A stretch of DNA of 64,000 nt. It comes from Morella rubra (lineage: Eukaryota > Streptophyta > Magnoliopsida > Fagales > Myricaceae). Of this stretch, positions 23,501 to 32,335 are shown one piece after another (the first letter of the stretch is position 1; the number at the start of each line of letters is the position of its first letter). The translations under genes were made by a program, and so were the position numbers. The DNA lies in NCBI GenBank assembly GCA_003952965.2, contig CM025851.1, positions 25,136,092 to 25,200,091 of the forward strand, in the 5' to 3' direction. The notes beneath the pieces were generated by a model. It had not been told where the DNA came from. It worked only from the letters and a program-made list of their open reading frames with translations, and searched no databases.

Positions 23501-26500
23501 GGAAATGCTTGGCTTTCTTCCGCTCCATGCTTCTTGAGGAGTTGAATTCAATAGGCTTCTTGTAGGACACCGGTTTGATAGATAAACAGCACAATCAACT
23601 GCTTCTGCCCAAAACTCTTCAGGCATCAACTTCGTCTTCAACATGCTTCGCGCCATATTGAGAATTGTTTTGTTCTTCCTTTCAACCACCCTGTTTTGTT
23701 GAGGTGATCTAAAAACAGTAAAAAATCGACGAATCCCACGTGCTTCACAAAACTCATTAAATTCATTAGATGTAAACTCACCCCCTCTATCTTATCTCAA
23801 AGCCTTTATTTCATAACCGCTTTGTTTTTCAACAAGTGCTTTAAATCTTTTAAAAGCACCAAACACTTCAGATTTTTCTTTCAAAAAATATACCCAAGTT
23901 TTTCTACTAAAATCATCAATAAAGAGAAGAAAGTACCGATTTTTACCAAATGAAGAAGGCTTGATCGGTCCACAAACATCGGCATGAACAAGTTGAAGCG
24001 GCGAACTTGCTCTTGTAGTTGCTTCTTTTGGAAAGCTATTTCGAAATTGTTTGCCAACAAGACACCCTTCACAAAGTTGATCTGATTGATCTATAGGTGG
24101 CAGGCCCTTCACCATCTCCTTCTGAGCCAACAACTTCAATCTTCCAAAATTTACATGCTTAAGCCTCAAATGCCAAAGCCAAGAAGGATCTTTCACACGA
24201 GCTTTCAGACACTTGGCTACATCAATTTGATTATCAAGCAAAAACATCCTATTGCTTGTCATGGGCACTTTTGCAATCAAATTCTTCTTCCCATCTCTTA
24301 GAAAAAGACTACGACTTTTCATTTCAATCTCATAGTCTTTTTCCAAGAGTTGCCCCAAACTCAAAATGTTGCTTTTCATACTTGGAACATAATAAACATT
24401 AGACATAAATTGATGGCTCCCATTTTTCAAACGGATTAGAATCGTACCTTTCCCTTTGATGGGAATTTTCAACAAATCTTCGAAAGTGACATTCCCGCTC
24501 ACTGATTCATCAAGCTCCACGAACTTGCTTTTATCTCCGCACATATGATTGCTTGTTGCATTATCCAGATACCACAAATTTTTTTGCCAGTATCTTCTCC
24601 TTTGTAGGCTAGCAACAACGTGGGCTTCATTTCCTCGTTCTCAACTTGATTAGCCTTCTCTTCAACATTGCTAGGAGAATTCCAACACTCCGAAGAATAA
24701 TGGCCATACTTTTGACAATTGAAACATCGAATTTTGGACTTGTCATATTGCCTTCCATTCTGCCTTGAGTAATTTCCTCTACCACGGCCTTTTGAGGATT
24801 GACCTCTTTCTTCATAGTTGGCTTTTTGATTATTTTGTCCACCTCGGCCTCTTCCTCTTCCTCTTCCTCTTCTTCCTCTACCTTGGCCACGTCCACGTCC
24901 ATGTCCTCTTCCTCGTTGACTTTTATCACGCTCCTCTTCCTTCACAGAGAGCTTTGTGGCTAGAACCTGCTCAACAGGTTCTTCCTTCTTCTTAAGTCTT
25001 TCTTCATGGGCTTGGAGAGAGCCCATGAGTTGATCAACCGCCATGGTCTCCAAATCTTTCGACTCTTCAATAGCCACCACAATATAATCTAACTTTGAAT
25101 GCAACGAGCAAAAAATAACCCGGACATCCTCCATTTTTTCTCCATACCTCTTCATTTGATTCACAATAGTTGACACCCTTGAAAAATAATCTGCAATTGC
25201 TTTATATTCTTGCATATGTAGGACTTCGAACTTTCCTCGTAGCGTCTGAAGGCGCACTTTCTTCACTCTATCAACTCCTTGATAGGAGTTCTGAAGAATC
25301 TCCCATGCTTGCTTGGAAGTAGTGGCATTAGCCACTTTCTCGAACATGGCTTCATCCAAACATTGATGGATGAGTGTGAGAGCTTGCTAGTCATTCTTCT
25401 GCGTCCTCTGCAGATTATCCCTTTGATTGGGACTCAACGAAGCTTCATCTCTTGGCTCATCGTAGCCTTTCTCTACAATCTCTATGCATCTTGGGATCCA
25501 AGCAAAGCCTTCATACAAATGCGCCAATTTTCATCGTTCTCCTTCATCAAATGCGGAAATTGAAGCGGAAACGTCGATTTGGTCATCTTTTGGATCAAGA
25601 AACTGTAGCTCTGATACCACTTTGTTGGAGAAAAGATGAGGAATTCTATTCTAGAGGGAAGAGTGAAGAGATACTATTTCTGAAATTTTCTCTCACTGTA
25701 TTGCTTCTTAATGGCTTGCTTTGTGTCAATGCATACATGGGTATTTATAGGCTTATGAATACACCTAACATTAACTCTAAATACATGAACTACCCAAGTA
25801 CATGAATACCCAAGTACATGAATACCCAAATACATGTATTACTACTTTCAAGATGACCCAAATACATGTATTACTACTTTCAAGATGAACCTACACTAGT
25901 TCATGAATCTCCCAAAAGACACAACACTTCATTGAATTAAAGTTTATTATTCAACAATTTCAACCACTAAGTCATACAAATGCATGTGAAATAAGTAAAT
26001 AATTTTTTTTGGGTAAGTGAAATAAGTAATATCTTGATACTGAAAGTCTTAAAAGCAAACTGTTTCTTTCGAATAAACTATCCACGCCTCCCTCAAATTT
26101 AAAACCGGCCCTTTTTGATTTGTTTCTATTTTTATCTTCATATCCATTTATACTTTCAGGTTCAGTCATGCTGGGTGGCGTGACTGAAGCTAGTGCTTGT
26201 TTCAGCTAGAATTCCTCATTACCACACAGCCAAGACTACGAAATCTCAATAATTTAGCAAGTTAAGATTCACTTCAGTATTTGTTAGATTCTTCATTCTA
26301 TAGGAATTTGGCGAGATGCAGAGTTGTCTGGCACCGGAGGTAGTAAGATTTGTGATTCTACCCGAGCATTGTTCAGTGACCACTCAGGAGATCATGAGCT
26401 TAAACCCAGTCTAGCATGTGTCACTCTAAGTGACCTTCCAATGATTAAGTCTACGAATTGGATGCCATTGAAGCAACTCAATCTTCTCTGACCAGGCAAT

Positions 26501-27893
26501 ATGTGGCTTATTGGACACAACTCAATCTTTGGAGGTAAAACAATTAAGATTGCCACTAAAGGGTCATAGGTCAATTTTAAACATGCCAGAGCTCTCATTA
26601 CATGAACATCAGGGTTAAGTTGGTGCTTTCACATCAGGGTTAAGTTGGTGCTTTCACATCTTGCTGTTTGACTTAATTGCTGAGTTGCATAGAGGAGCCA
26701 ACTTGAGACTAAAACTTCAAATTATGGAGAGAGTTGGGGTACTTTAAAGTAGGTATGTTTGACAATGAGATGATAGTTTGGTGAGGTAAGGTATGATTTG
26801 CCTTCCCTATTCTGTTGTTCAAATAGTCTTGGTAGCTTTATTATTGTAGGAGTGGGTAAGCTCCCAGATGGGTGTAGTTTTGGCTACATTAGTTTGACGG
26901 GCAAGCCTTTGAGTGAGACTGTTGTGGTAGATGGAACTTTGTTGAGAGCCATCGAGTGAGACTGATGTGGTAGATGGAACTCTGTTGACATGCAACTTGT
27001 AGATAAAAGCAGCGTGAAACTTTTGTTGCATTACAATCTACTGGGAAAAGAAATCGGTTCTCATTCTTGATGCTCCATTTGATTTCCAGAAGCCATATTC
27101 TTGCATTCTCGACAAATATTTGTGCATGGAAAGGCTTTTCTGTAATTTTGAGTAGGATGAGCTTCTATTTCCCATTATTTGTTGACAGTCATTATAAATT
27201 GACAGGGTATCCCAGGTGGACCCATTGAGCACTTACTGGTCAGGTTCTACTGACAGTTCTGACCTAGAGACGGCGAGAAGAGAGAGAAAGGGGTGGAAGG
27301 TGAAGATACATGATCTCTCTGGTTCGGCTGTTGCCGCAGCCTTCATAACAACTCCGTTTGTGCCATCAACAGGTTGTGATTGGGTGGCGAGGTCCAACCC
27401 AGGAGCTTGGTTGATTGTTCGCCCCGACATTTGTAGGCCTGAAAGTTGGCAGCCATGGGGAAAACTTGAGGCATGGCGTGAACGTGGCATCAGAGATTCT
27501 GTCTGCTGCCGATTTCGCCTTCTCTCTGAAGGCCAGGAGGGACCAGAGCTTCTCATATCTGAGATATTTATAAATGCTGAAAAGGGGGGTGTATTTTTCA
27601 TAGACACTGACAGACAAATGCGGGCAGCAGAAGCAGCAAGTCCAATACCAAGCCCACAAAGCAGTGGAGACTTTGCAGCATTGGGTCCAGTTATTGGAGG
27701 TTTTGTGATGAGCTGTAGAGTACAAGGGGAAGGGAAGATCAGCAAGCCGTTGGTGCAACTGGCCATGCGACACATAACATGCGTGGAGGACGCTGCCATC
27801 TTTATGGCACTTGCAGCTGCTGTTGATCTCAGCATTGAGGCCTGCAGGCCCTTCCGGAGGAAGATCAAGAGAGGGTCTCGCCATTCTTTATGA
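20559..27893 (+). CDS. ASG1: ASG1-like DUF1005 protein, two coding exons (20559..21166, 27206..27893)
   Basis: Exon 1 starts at ATG 20,559 ([20 protein letters not shown]), the usual start of this family, and ends ...FIRDR at a GT donor (21,167). Exon 2 starts after AG at 27,205 ([13 protein letters not shown]) and ends with TGA at 27,891-27,893. The join is in frame (608 + 688 bp) and gives 431 residues, normal for DUF1005. Conserved parts: [18 protein letters not shown] (about 30-55), [12 protein letters not shown] (about 125-137), [14 protein letters not shown] (about 168-182), [20 protein letters not shown] (about 225-245), [18 protein letters not shown], ending in a basic tail. I recognise it as orthologous to Arabidopsis/potato ASG1, an ABA- and stress-related gene; its molecular activity is not known. 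No signal peptide or membrane segment is obvious. The intron (6,039 bp) holds Copia-1 in antisense. The coding sequence is intact. Confidence 0.93.
21443..21759 (-). repeat. Copia-1 3' LTR
   Basis: 317 bp with TGTTG...CAACA ends. It has several tandem copies of a short word (CAAGTACATGAATACC), which vary in number between the two LTRs. Confidence 0.93.
21760..21770 (-). other. Copia-1 polypurine tract
   Basis: On the minus strand the sequence TTAAAGGGGGG directly abuts the 3' LTR. This is the standard position for the plus-strand DNA primer of an LTR retrotransposon. Confidence 0.85.
21767..25586 (-). pseudogene. Copia-1 gag-pol, broken
   Basis: It starts at ATG 25,584-25,586. Gag (UBN2 type) runs to about 24,600, with an RG-rich stretch and the zinc knuckle [14 protein letters not shown] (24,680-24,720). 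Next is a protease-like motif [13 protein letters not shown], where the family normally has D-S/T-G. GAG-pre-integrase has the H...H...C..C pattern (LCEGCLVGK), and the integrase core contains [10 protein letters not shown]. Reverse transcriptase keeps CIYVDDLIF (22,700-22,730), and RNase H has [15 protein letters not shown] and [11 protein letters not shown]. Lesions seen: a frame shift near 25,490, TAG at 25,387-25,389, a 1-base loss in an A run near 24,575, a stop near 23,790, a shift near 23,200 and further stops near 23,000 and 22,755. It is non-functional as it stands. Confidence 0.93.
25608..25619 (-). other. Copia-1 primer-binding site (tRNA-iMet)
   Basis: Minus-strand TGGTATCAGAGC lies 3 bp inside the 5' LTR. 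It is complementary to the 3' end of plant initiator tRNA-Met, the usual primer of plant copia elements. Confidence 0.92.
25623..25956 (-). repeat. Copia-1 5' LTR
   Basis: 334 bp. It is longer than the other LTR mainly because a stretch of about 32 bp (GACCCAAATACATG...TTTCAAGAT) is tandemly duplicated. Confidence 0.93.
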
Positions 27894-28595
27894 AGTACGT
27901 AGAAAATTGTGGCGATTAATGTCGACAAACACAGAATAGCTCTACTTTCCTTTGATTGCTGTGATCCTCGGCATTTTGTATAGGATTCCCTGTTTAGGTT
28001 TTTATTTTCAGAAAATGTTCTACCCAGAACATTAATAGGTAGAGTCAGAGAGACAGCAATCCTCCCTGGCATCACTTGGTACTTTCGTACTCGTGGAGGG
28101 TGGTTTATTAAGGAAAGCATGTCAGTGAATCCAAACAGTAAGCTTAGTACAACTGTTTCCATTTTCCAAGAGTGGTGTTTCGGTTACTTCAGTTAATTTT
28201 TACACGTCATTGGGAAAGAGGTCACTGATGTTTTCTTCTTTGGCGCCAGGCGGGAGGGAAAACGTTACTAGTTGACATCCAATGAGCCGGTAATTTTGGT
28301 TGACACCTGGCTACTAACCTGTTTGCCTCCTTTCTTTCTAAACCATTTATCTCTTAGGTTTGGTTACATGAAATTTGAAAGTTACTGATTGCGATAAATT
28401 AACTTACTAATTCTCTTAGTTGATTATGAGAATTCGTCAATAATCTTCTGATTTTGGTTGATCTTACAATTTCGAGAATTTCACAATAGCAGCCAAAGTG
28501 TTCTGCCTCTTTCCTCTTCACGCTCACAACTGTCGTAGGATTTTTTGTGTTTTGATGGCCAACTTTGAAACTAACAATTAGGGTATACTATCTCA
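27894..28595 (+). other. 3' region of the ASG1-like gene and spacer
   Basis: Likely 3' UTR directly after the stop, with no clear AATAAA polyadenylation signal in a good position. Then spacer. The long minus-strand open frame over exon 2 (27,233-28,162) is a shadow of the conserved exon and not a gene. Confidence 0.45.
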
Positions 28596-28599
28596 TAAC

Positions 28600-29620
28600 T
28601 ATCCTTATTTAAAAAAACCATAGTTGTGATAGTGTGTAGAATCGTTAGGGATCTTAGATTTTGGTCGTAGGATCACATGAATTTTTCTTTTTTTTCGTTC
28701 ACTCCAGTGTATTCTTTTATTCCGAATTTTAGGCTTCTACTAATTGTAATCATGTCATCAATATATTACAATTCGCTCTCGAGAATTTGAGATTGATTTG
28801 TGAAATTTCTTTTACTAACAATTATAATCGTTTATTTATCCTTCTACTATACTATATTTCATATGAGCTAATAGGACCGAAATATTTTCATTGATAAAAT
28901 CCCTAGATCATATAATTCTTAATTTTATTATCTGTAACTTGTTGGACTCTCAAATTGTTTCCAAAATAATTTCACAAATAAATATATATTATATATTAAT
29001 TTAAAAAATATTTTCACAAAATTCCTCTAGCCAGAGATTTCTTTTTTTCGAGTCCAACCCTACAGATATACTTGAATATACTATCTCACGAAGAGACTGG
29101 TGTATTCCTTATTGAGCATTTATACAAACTCAATCATCATGCACAAGATCCGACGTTGTTTGAAATATTTGACCTAAAAGATCATCACTAAATGATTCGA
29201 TCAGAGTACATAAATAAATTGTGTTTAATACATTCTCAACATCAATGATCACTTCCAGAAGGTATTCATATTTGATCTCGTTCAGTGCATGTACTCTTAC
29301 AATGCACCCACTTGTTTGCTTAAGGTCATCACCTCCTTGACTGAGTACATTATCCTATTTAATAGAGGCAAAACGAGCATAGACCTATTGTACATAAATA
29401 TGTATTTTGGTCTAGAACAAAACATCAAGTGTACAAGAAACCGAAAAGTCATACTCTCTGCATTTAATTTATTAATCATTAGCATGACTTTTTTACAATG
29501 TCACTCAATAATAACCGTGTAACATCTTATGTCACAACATTTTATCCAATATAATAAATATAAATACGTGGTATCTAAATAACAATTATCTAGAATAGTG
29601 ATAGAGCATACTTCTTATAA
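28600..29620 (-). repeat. Eroded LTR, same family as the LTR at 56,739-58,061
   Basis: Reverse-complement alignment by eye to the LTR that splits the CACTA-2 transposase. Shared blocks include GGTATTCATATTTGATC, CAGTGCATGTACTCTTACA, GCACCCACT and AAGGTCATCACCTC (29,250-29,340), the region near TGACTTTTTTACAATG (29,485) and the GCATAC terminus near 29,615. It has no coding capacity. The 3' part of the LTR is missing below about 28,600. The family was recognised only by this match; it resembles plant copia-type LTRs starting TGTTAGATGTATGCCCT. Confidence 0.75.
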
Positions 29621-29758
29621 AACTTTCTTCATTTTGTAAATTAAGCTTAATAAATCCGTCATTAGACTTTTTTCAAATTCGCCCCTAGAGTTCACTTTGA
29701 TCCACAAATATCTCTGATGTTAATAAATTTCTTTATTACATCCCTTCGTTAATGTGCG

Positions 29759-29784
29759 CCCCCCCCCCCCCCCCCAAAAAAAAA
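29759..29784. repeat. C and A homopolymer runs
   Basis: A run of about 17 C directly followed by about 9 A. Length is likely uncertain in sequencing; no function is implied. Confidence 0.8.
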
Positions 29785-30041
29785 GAACTAATGGACATGA
29801 AAGACGAAGGTCACATCATTTCCAATGAGAGCGTTACATGTGGCCATCCCATGCCATCTCACACAACTAACACTATGTCAATTACATTTCGTCACATCAC
29901 CGTGCCAGGTCAATTAAACAAGTTCATTTTTTTTTTTTTACTTAAAACGCCTTATTAAATGTGCCATGTTCAACCAGAGCCCTAAAATACCATCACTGTA
30001 AACTATATGTAAACTTAGCTCGACCCTTGTCATTGGCATTA

Positions 30042-30487
30042 ATGATGGCTTCTATGATTTCTTCTAACTCTTCTGTTGTGAAAGCAACAGTTTAGAGGTG
30101 CTTCTTACCACTCCAAAGTGTAATTGTGGGGTGCAAGCAAGGCTGCAGACTAGCATGATCATTGATAATCTAGGCCCCCGCTTCTATTGTTGTCCCTGGT
30201 ATGGAAAACTGATTTGACACCCTCTTTCTAAAGATTTTGAGAGTTTTTTTTTTAGATATGCTAAAATTTATTATTTATGTGGTTTAGAAATTCTTCCATT
30301 TGTACTAATGTCTCTTTGCTTCTATAATTTGCAGGGTCATGTATCCTGTGATTTCATTAAATGGTTAGACCTACCCGTTTCAGTTTGTGACAAGGAGATC
30401 GTGGATGGTCTTGTTTGTAAGCTTAAAAGATGGATGAACAACTTTGAAGGCAGCAGGCAAGAGAGAATTGGTCGAATGCAATTTTAA
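30042..30487 (+). pseudogene. GRF-type zinc-finger protein relic
   Basis: After ATG 30,045 the frame meets TAG, but in frame beyond it reads PKCNCGVQARLQTSMI and GPRFYCCPWY, the first half of a GRF zinc finger (CxCG...GRRFYRC). After an intron ending TTTGCAG (about 30,333) the second half follows: CDFIKWLDLPVSVCDKE, then a helical stretch and a stop near 30,487. GRF zinc fingers bind single-stranded nucleic acid in known nucleases and topoisomerases; in plants short GRF proteins are common near transposons. It has an internal stop, so it is a pseudogene. Confidence 0.65.
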
Positions 30488-30657
30488 TTGGCTTGTGGGC
30501 TATGTTCTTGGGAGTGTTTTTGGTTGAATGTTGCCGGTAGTTATATGTTGTGGTCACTTAGTTAATGTAATGAAGTTGCCTGTAGTGTGTAATATTTGTA
30601 GTTATGTGTTGTGATCTCCTTGTAGGACTTGTAATGAAGTTACTTGAAGTTTGTAAT

Positions 30658-30860
30658 GTTAGGCCCAACATTACATCATAATCTCAGTTTAATTGATTTT
30701 GATGATAACAAATAATTTATTATTTTTTAAAAGAGATTATCTACTCCTAAAAGTTTGTTTTTAGGAATTTCAATCCTATATGCCTTGTGACCTGATTATA
30801 ATAGGATGAAATAGAAATGGAAGACAAGGTAGCTGACAAGGATAAAGGAAGAGTGAAAGT
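30658..30860 (+). repeat. LTR-start-like fragment
   Basis: TGTTAGGCCCAACATT (30,658 on) and then TTGATTTTGATGATAACAAAT. The second stretch is shared with the start of the Copia-2 LTR (minus strand, near 36,900). No LTR end or TSD was found, so this is a fragment at best. The first 18 bp also form the near-palindrome AATGTTAGGCCCAACATT. Confidence 0.4.
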
Positions 30861-31009
30861 GAATCTGTTGGGGGGTCTACGAATCTAAGTACTATGTTTG
30901 AGAGGTGTTTGTGCATCTGTTGAAATCAGCAGCTGATGGATGAGATTGAGGTGACATGAGAAGTGCTGGAGGCTGGTCTGGTGGTGGTTTAGAATGCCGC
31001 TAATATATA

Positions 31010-32060
31010 TCCTAAGAGGCTTAGTAGTGACCGAATCTATAGGAGTGTTAGAAAACACATGCAATGTAGAAAATGATGGAGAAACTGTATCTCTGCAAGT
31101 GAAAAAGAAATGGTGGTTTCCAAGAAAGATGATATTTCTAGAAGTGCAAATACAACACAGATGTGGATCATAACAAAGAAATCATTTTTGATGTGCTGAA
31201 TAACCTAGGAAAGCACATTTGACCGACTAAGCTGTGAGTTTGGTGTGTTCATGTGGTGGTAGGTGAACAAAACATACACAACAGAGAGTACGAAGAGTAG
31301 AGTAATCCAGTGGATGACCATACAAATGAGTAAAAGTTGATACATTGTTAATTGATGGAGTATGCAGCTAGTTGATGAGGTGGACAGTCGTGTAGAGAGC
31401 TTCACACTAAAATCTAGAAGGCACGAAAGACTCGAGCAAAGGGTTCAGACAACATCAAGGAGGGGCCGATTTTTTTTTCAGCCACCCCATTTTGTTAGGG
31501 GGTTGAAGGGCAAGACCATTGTGATATGATTCTATGAGTTTGTGGAAATTTCTGAAGCGCATTAGACATGTACTCGCCATAATTGTTAGAACCTAATATT
31601 TTTATGTTGGCAGAAAATTGAGTCTCAGGATAATGCGTAGAAAAGCTTGAAAACAGAAAAAACGTCTCCCTTAAAATGAAGGAAACAGATCCAGGTAAAT
31701 CAGCTATAATCGTCAATGAAAGTGACTAAGTATTTGAACTTTGTATGAGAAGTCGTGGGAACTATACCCTACACATTGCTATGTATCATTTCAAAAGGTA
31801 GGAGTACCTTAGGTGTGTGAGGGGGAAAGGGCAGAACCTTACTATTGCCAAGTCTACAAGATGTACAATCAAGATGAACAACACTCAAAGAAGATGATTC
31901 TTTATTACCTTAGCAAACAAGCTTTAAGCAAACCAAGAAGAACATGAGAATTTGGATGTCCTAATTGACGGTGCCAAACTCGGTAGTCTATACGAGCAGC
32001 ATTAAGTGACAAAAGACAATGCAAAAAACAAAAGAAATTTGTTGTTTGGATCAAGTGCTA
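31010..32060 (-). pseudogene. Copia-3 integrase region, broken
   Basis: Reading down the minus strand: VWHRQLGHPNSHVLL (GAG-pre-integrase), CTSCRLGNSKVLPFPPHT, then ETQFSANIKILGSNNYGEYMS with a change at the usual RSDNGGEY motif. Next comes SQWSCPSTP and QNGVAE (the catalytic E region of the integrase). Last is a downstream piece with PPHEHTKLTAQSVKCAFLGY in a shifted frame. Numerous stops and shifts; inactive. Confidence 0.82.
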
Positions 32061-32084
32061 CCATTGAGCTAAAAGCTTAAGCTA

Positions 32085-32335
32085 TCAGCCAAGGTGCAAC
32101 CTTATTTCCTTATGCGCTTGGTAGCGCAGATCCCCGTACGAAGTGACAAGTGGCCACGAGGGGCTGCACCATGTGAGTGCCAATAGGTTGGGCTGCAAGC
32201 GCCGTTCTCTGTCCCATAAGGGACAAACACGAGTCAAAGGGTTATTGCTGGCCCCCATAAAGCCAACAATCCCCTTCAGCAACTACCTTAGGACTCGAAC
32301 ATGTGACCTCGCTCTGATACCAATAACTGGATGAT
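32085..32335 (-). repeat. SINE-like sequence fused to the Copia-2 truncation point
   Basis: The minus strand reads TGGTATCAGAGCGAGGTCAC then ATGTTCGAGTCC, which resembles tRNA-derived SINE heads with an internal B box (GTTCGAGTCC). The tail continues to GCTTAAGCTTTTAGCTC. It begins exactly where the Copia-2 pol reading stops (DHPVIGT). The first 12 bases also equal a tRNA-iMet primer site, so it could instead be the inner edge of another LTR element. No target duplication was found. Confidence 0.45.

Larger units (their letters stand above)
21443..25956 (-). mobile_element. Copia-1, full-length Ty1/copia retrotransposon in the ASG1 intron
   Basis: Two LTRs (21,443-21,759 and 25,623-25,956) start TGTTGGAG and end TTCAACA. 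They are flanked by a perfect 5-bp target duplication ATTTC (21,438-21,442 and 25,957-25,961). A tRNA-Met primer site and polypurine tract are in place for a minus-strand element. Domain order gag, protease, integrase, reverse transcriptase, RNase H is that of Ty1/copia. The LTRs differ by roughly ten substitutions plus a few indels, so insertion is fairly recent on an evolutionary scale. The internal gene is broken, so the element is defective. It is antisense to the host gene. Confidence 0.96.
29680..30657 (+). mobile_element. Relic MULE with a GRF zinc-finger gene
   Basis: 29,685-29,755 resembles the MULE-1 terminal repeat (words like GAGTTCACTTTGATCCA and CATCCCTTCGTTA). It is followed by a gene relic related to the GRF gene of MULE-1. 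No transposase or right end is visible; Copia-3 and an LTR fragment follow. The assignment is by analogy with MULE-1. Confidence 0.45.

Noticed and set aside
24765-24995. Open frames opposite the Arg/Gly-rich part of Copia-1 gag
   Set aside because: Shadows of a low-complexity coding stretch.
21500-25860. CRISPR-like short repeats (CAAGTACATGAATACC) in the Copia-1 LTRs
   Set aside because: Directly adjacent degenerate copies without unique spacers, in a plant LTR; simple tandem repeats.
27233-28162. 309-aa minus-strand open frame over ASG1 exon 2
   Set aside because: It is antisense to a conserved coding exon, has no domain, and is explained by codon bias of the real exon.
30650-30676. AATGTTAGGCCCAACATT near-palindrome as a MITE or operator
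   Set aside because: Single occurrence at the edge of an LTR-like fragment; no paired copy or TSD.
32300-32335. Functional tRNA gene at the GTTCGAGTCC B-box-like sequence
   Set aside because: No cloverleaf can be drawn, the A box is poor and spacing is too short; a SINE-like or primer-site origin fits better.
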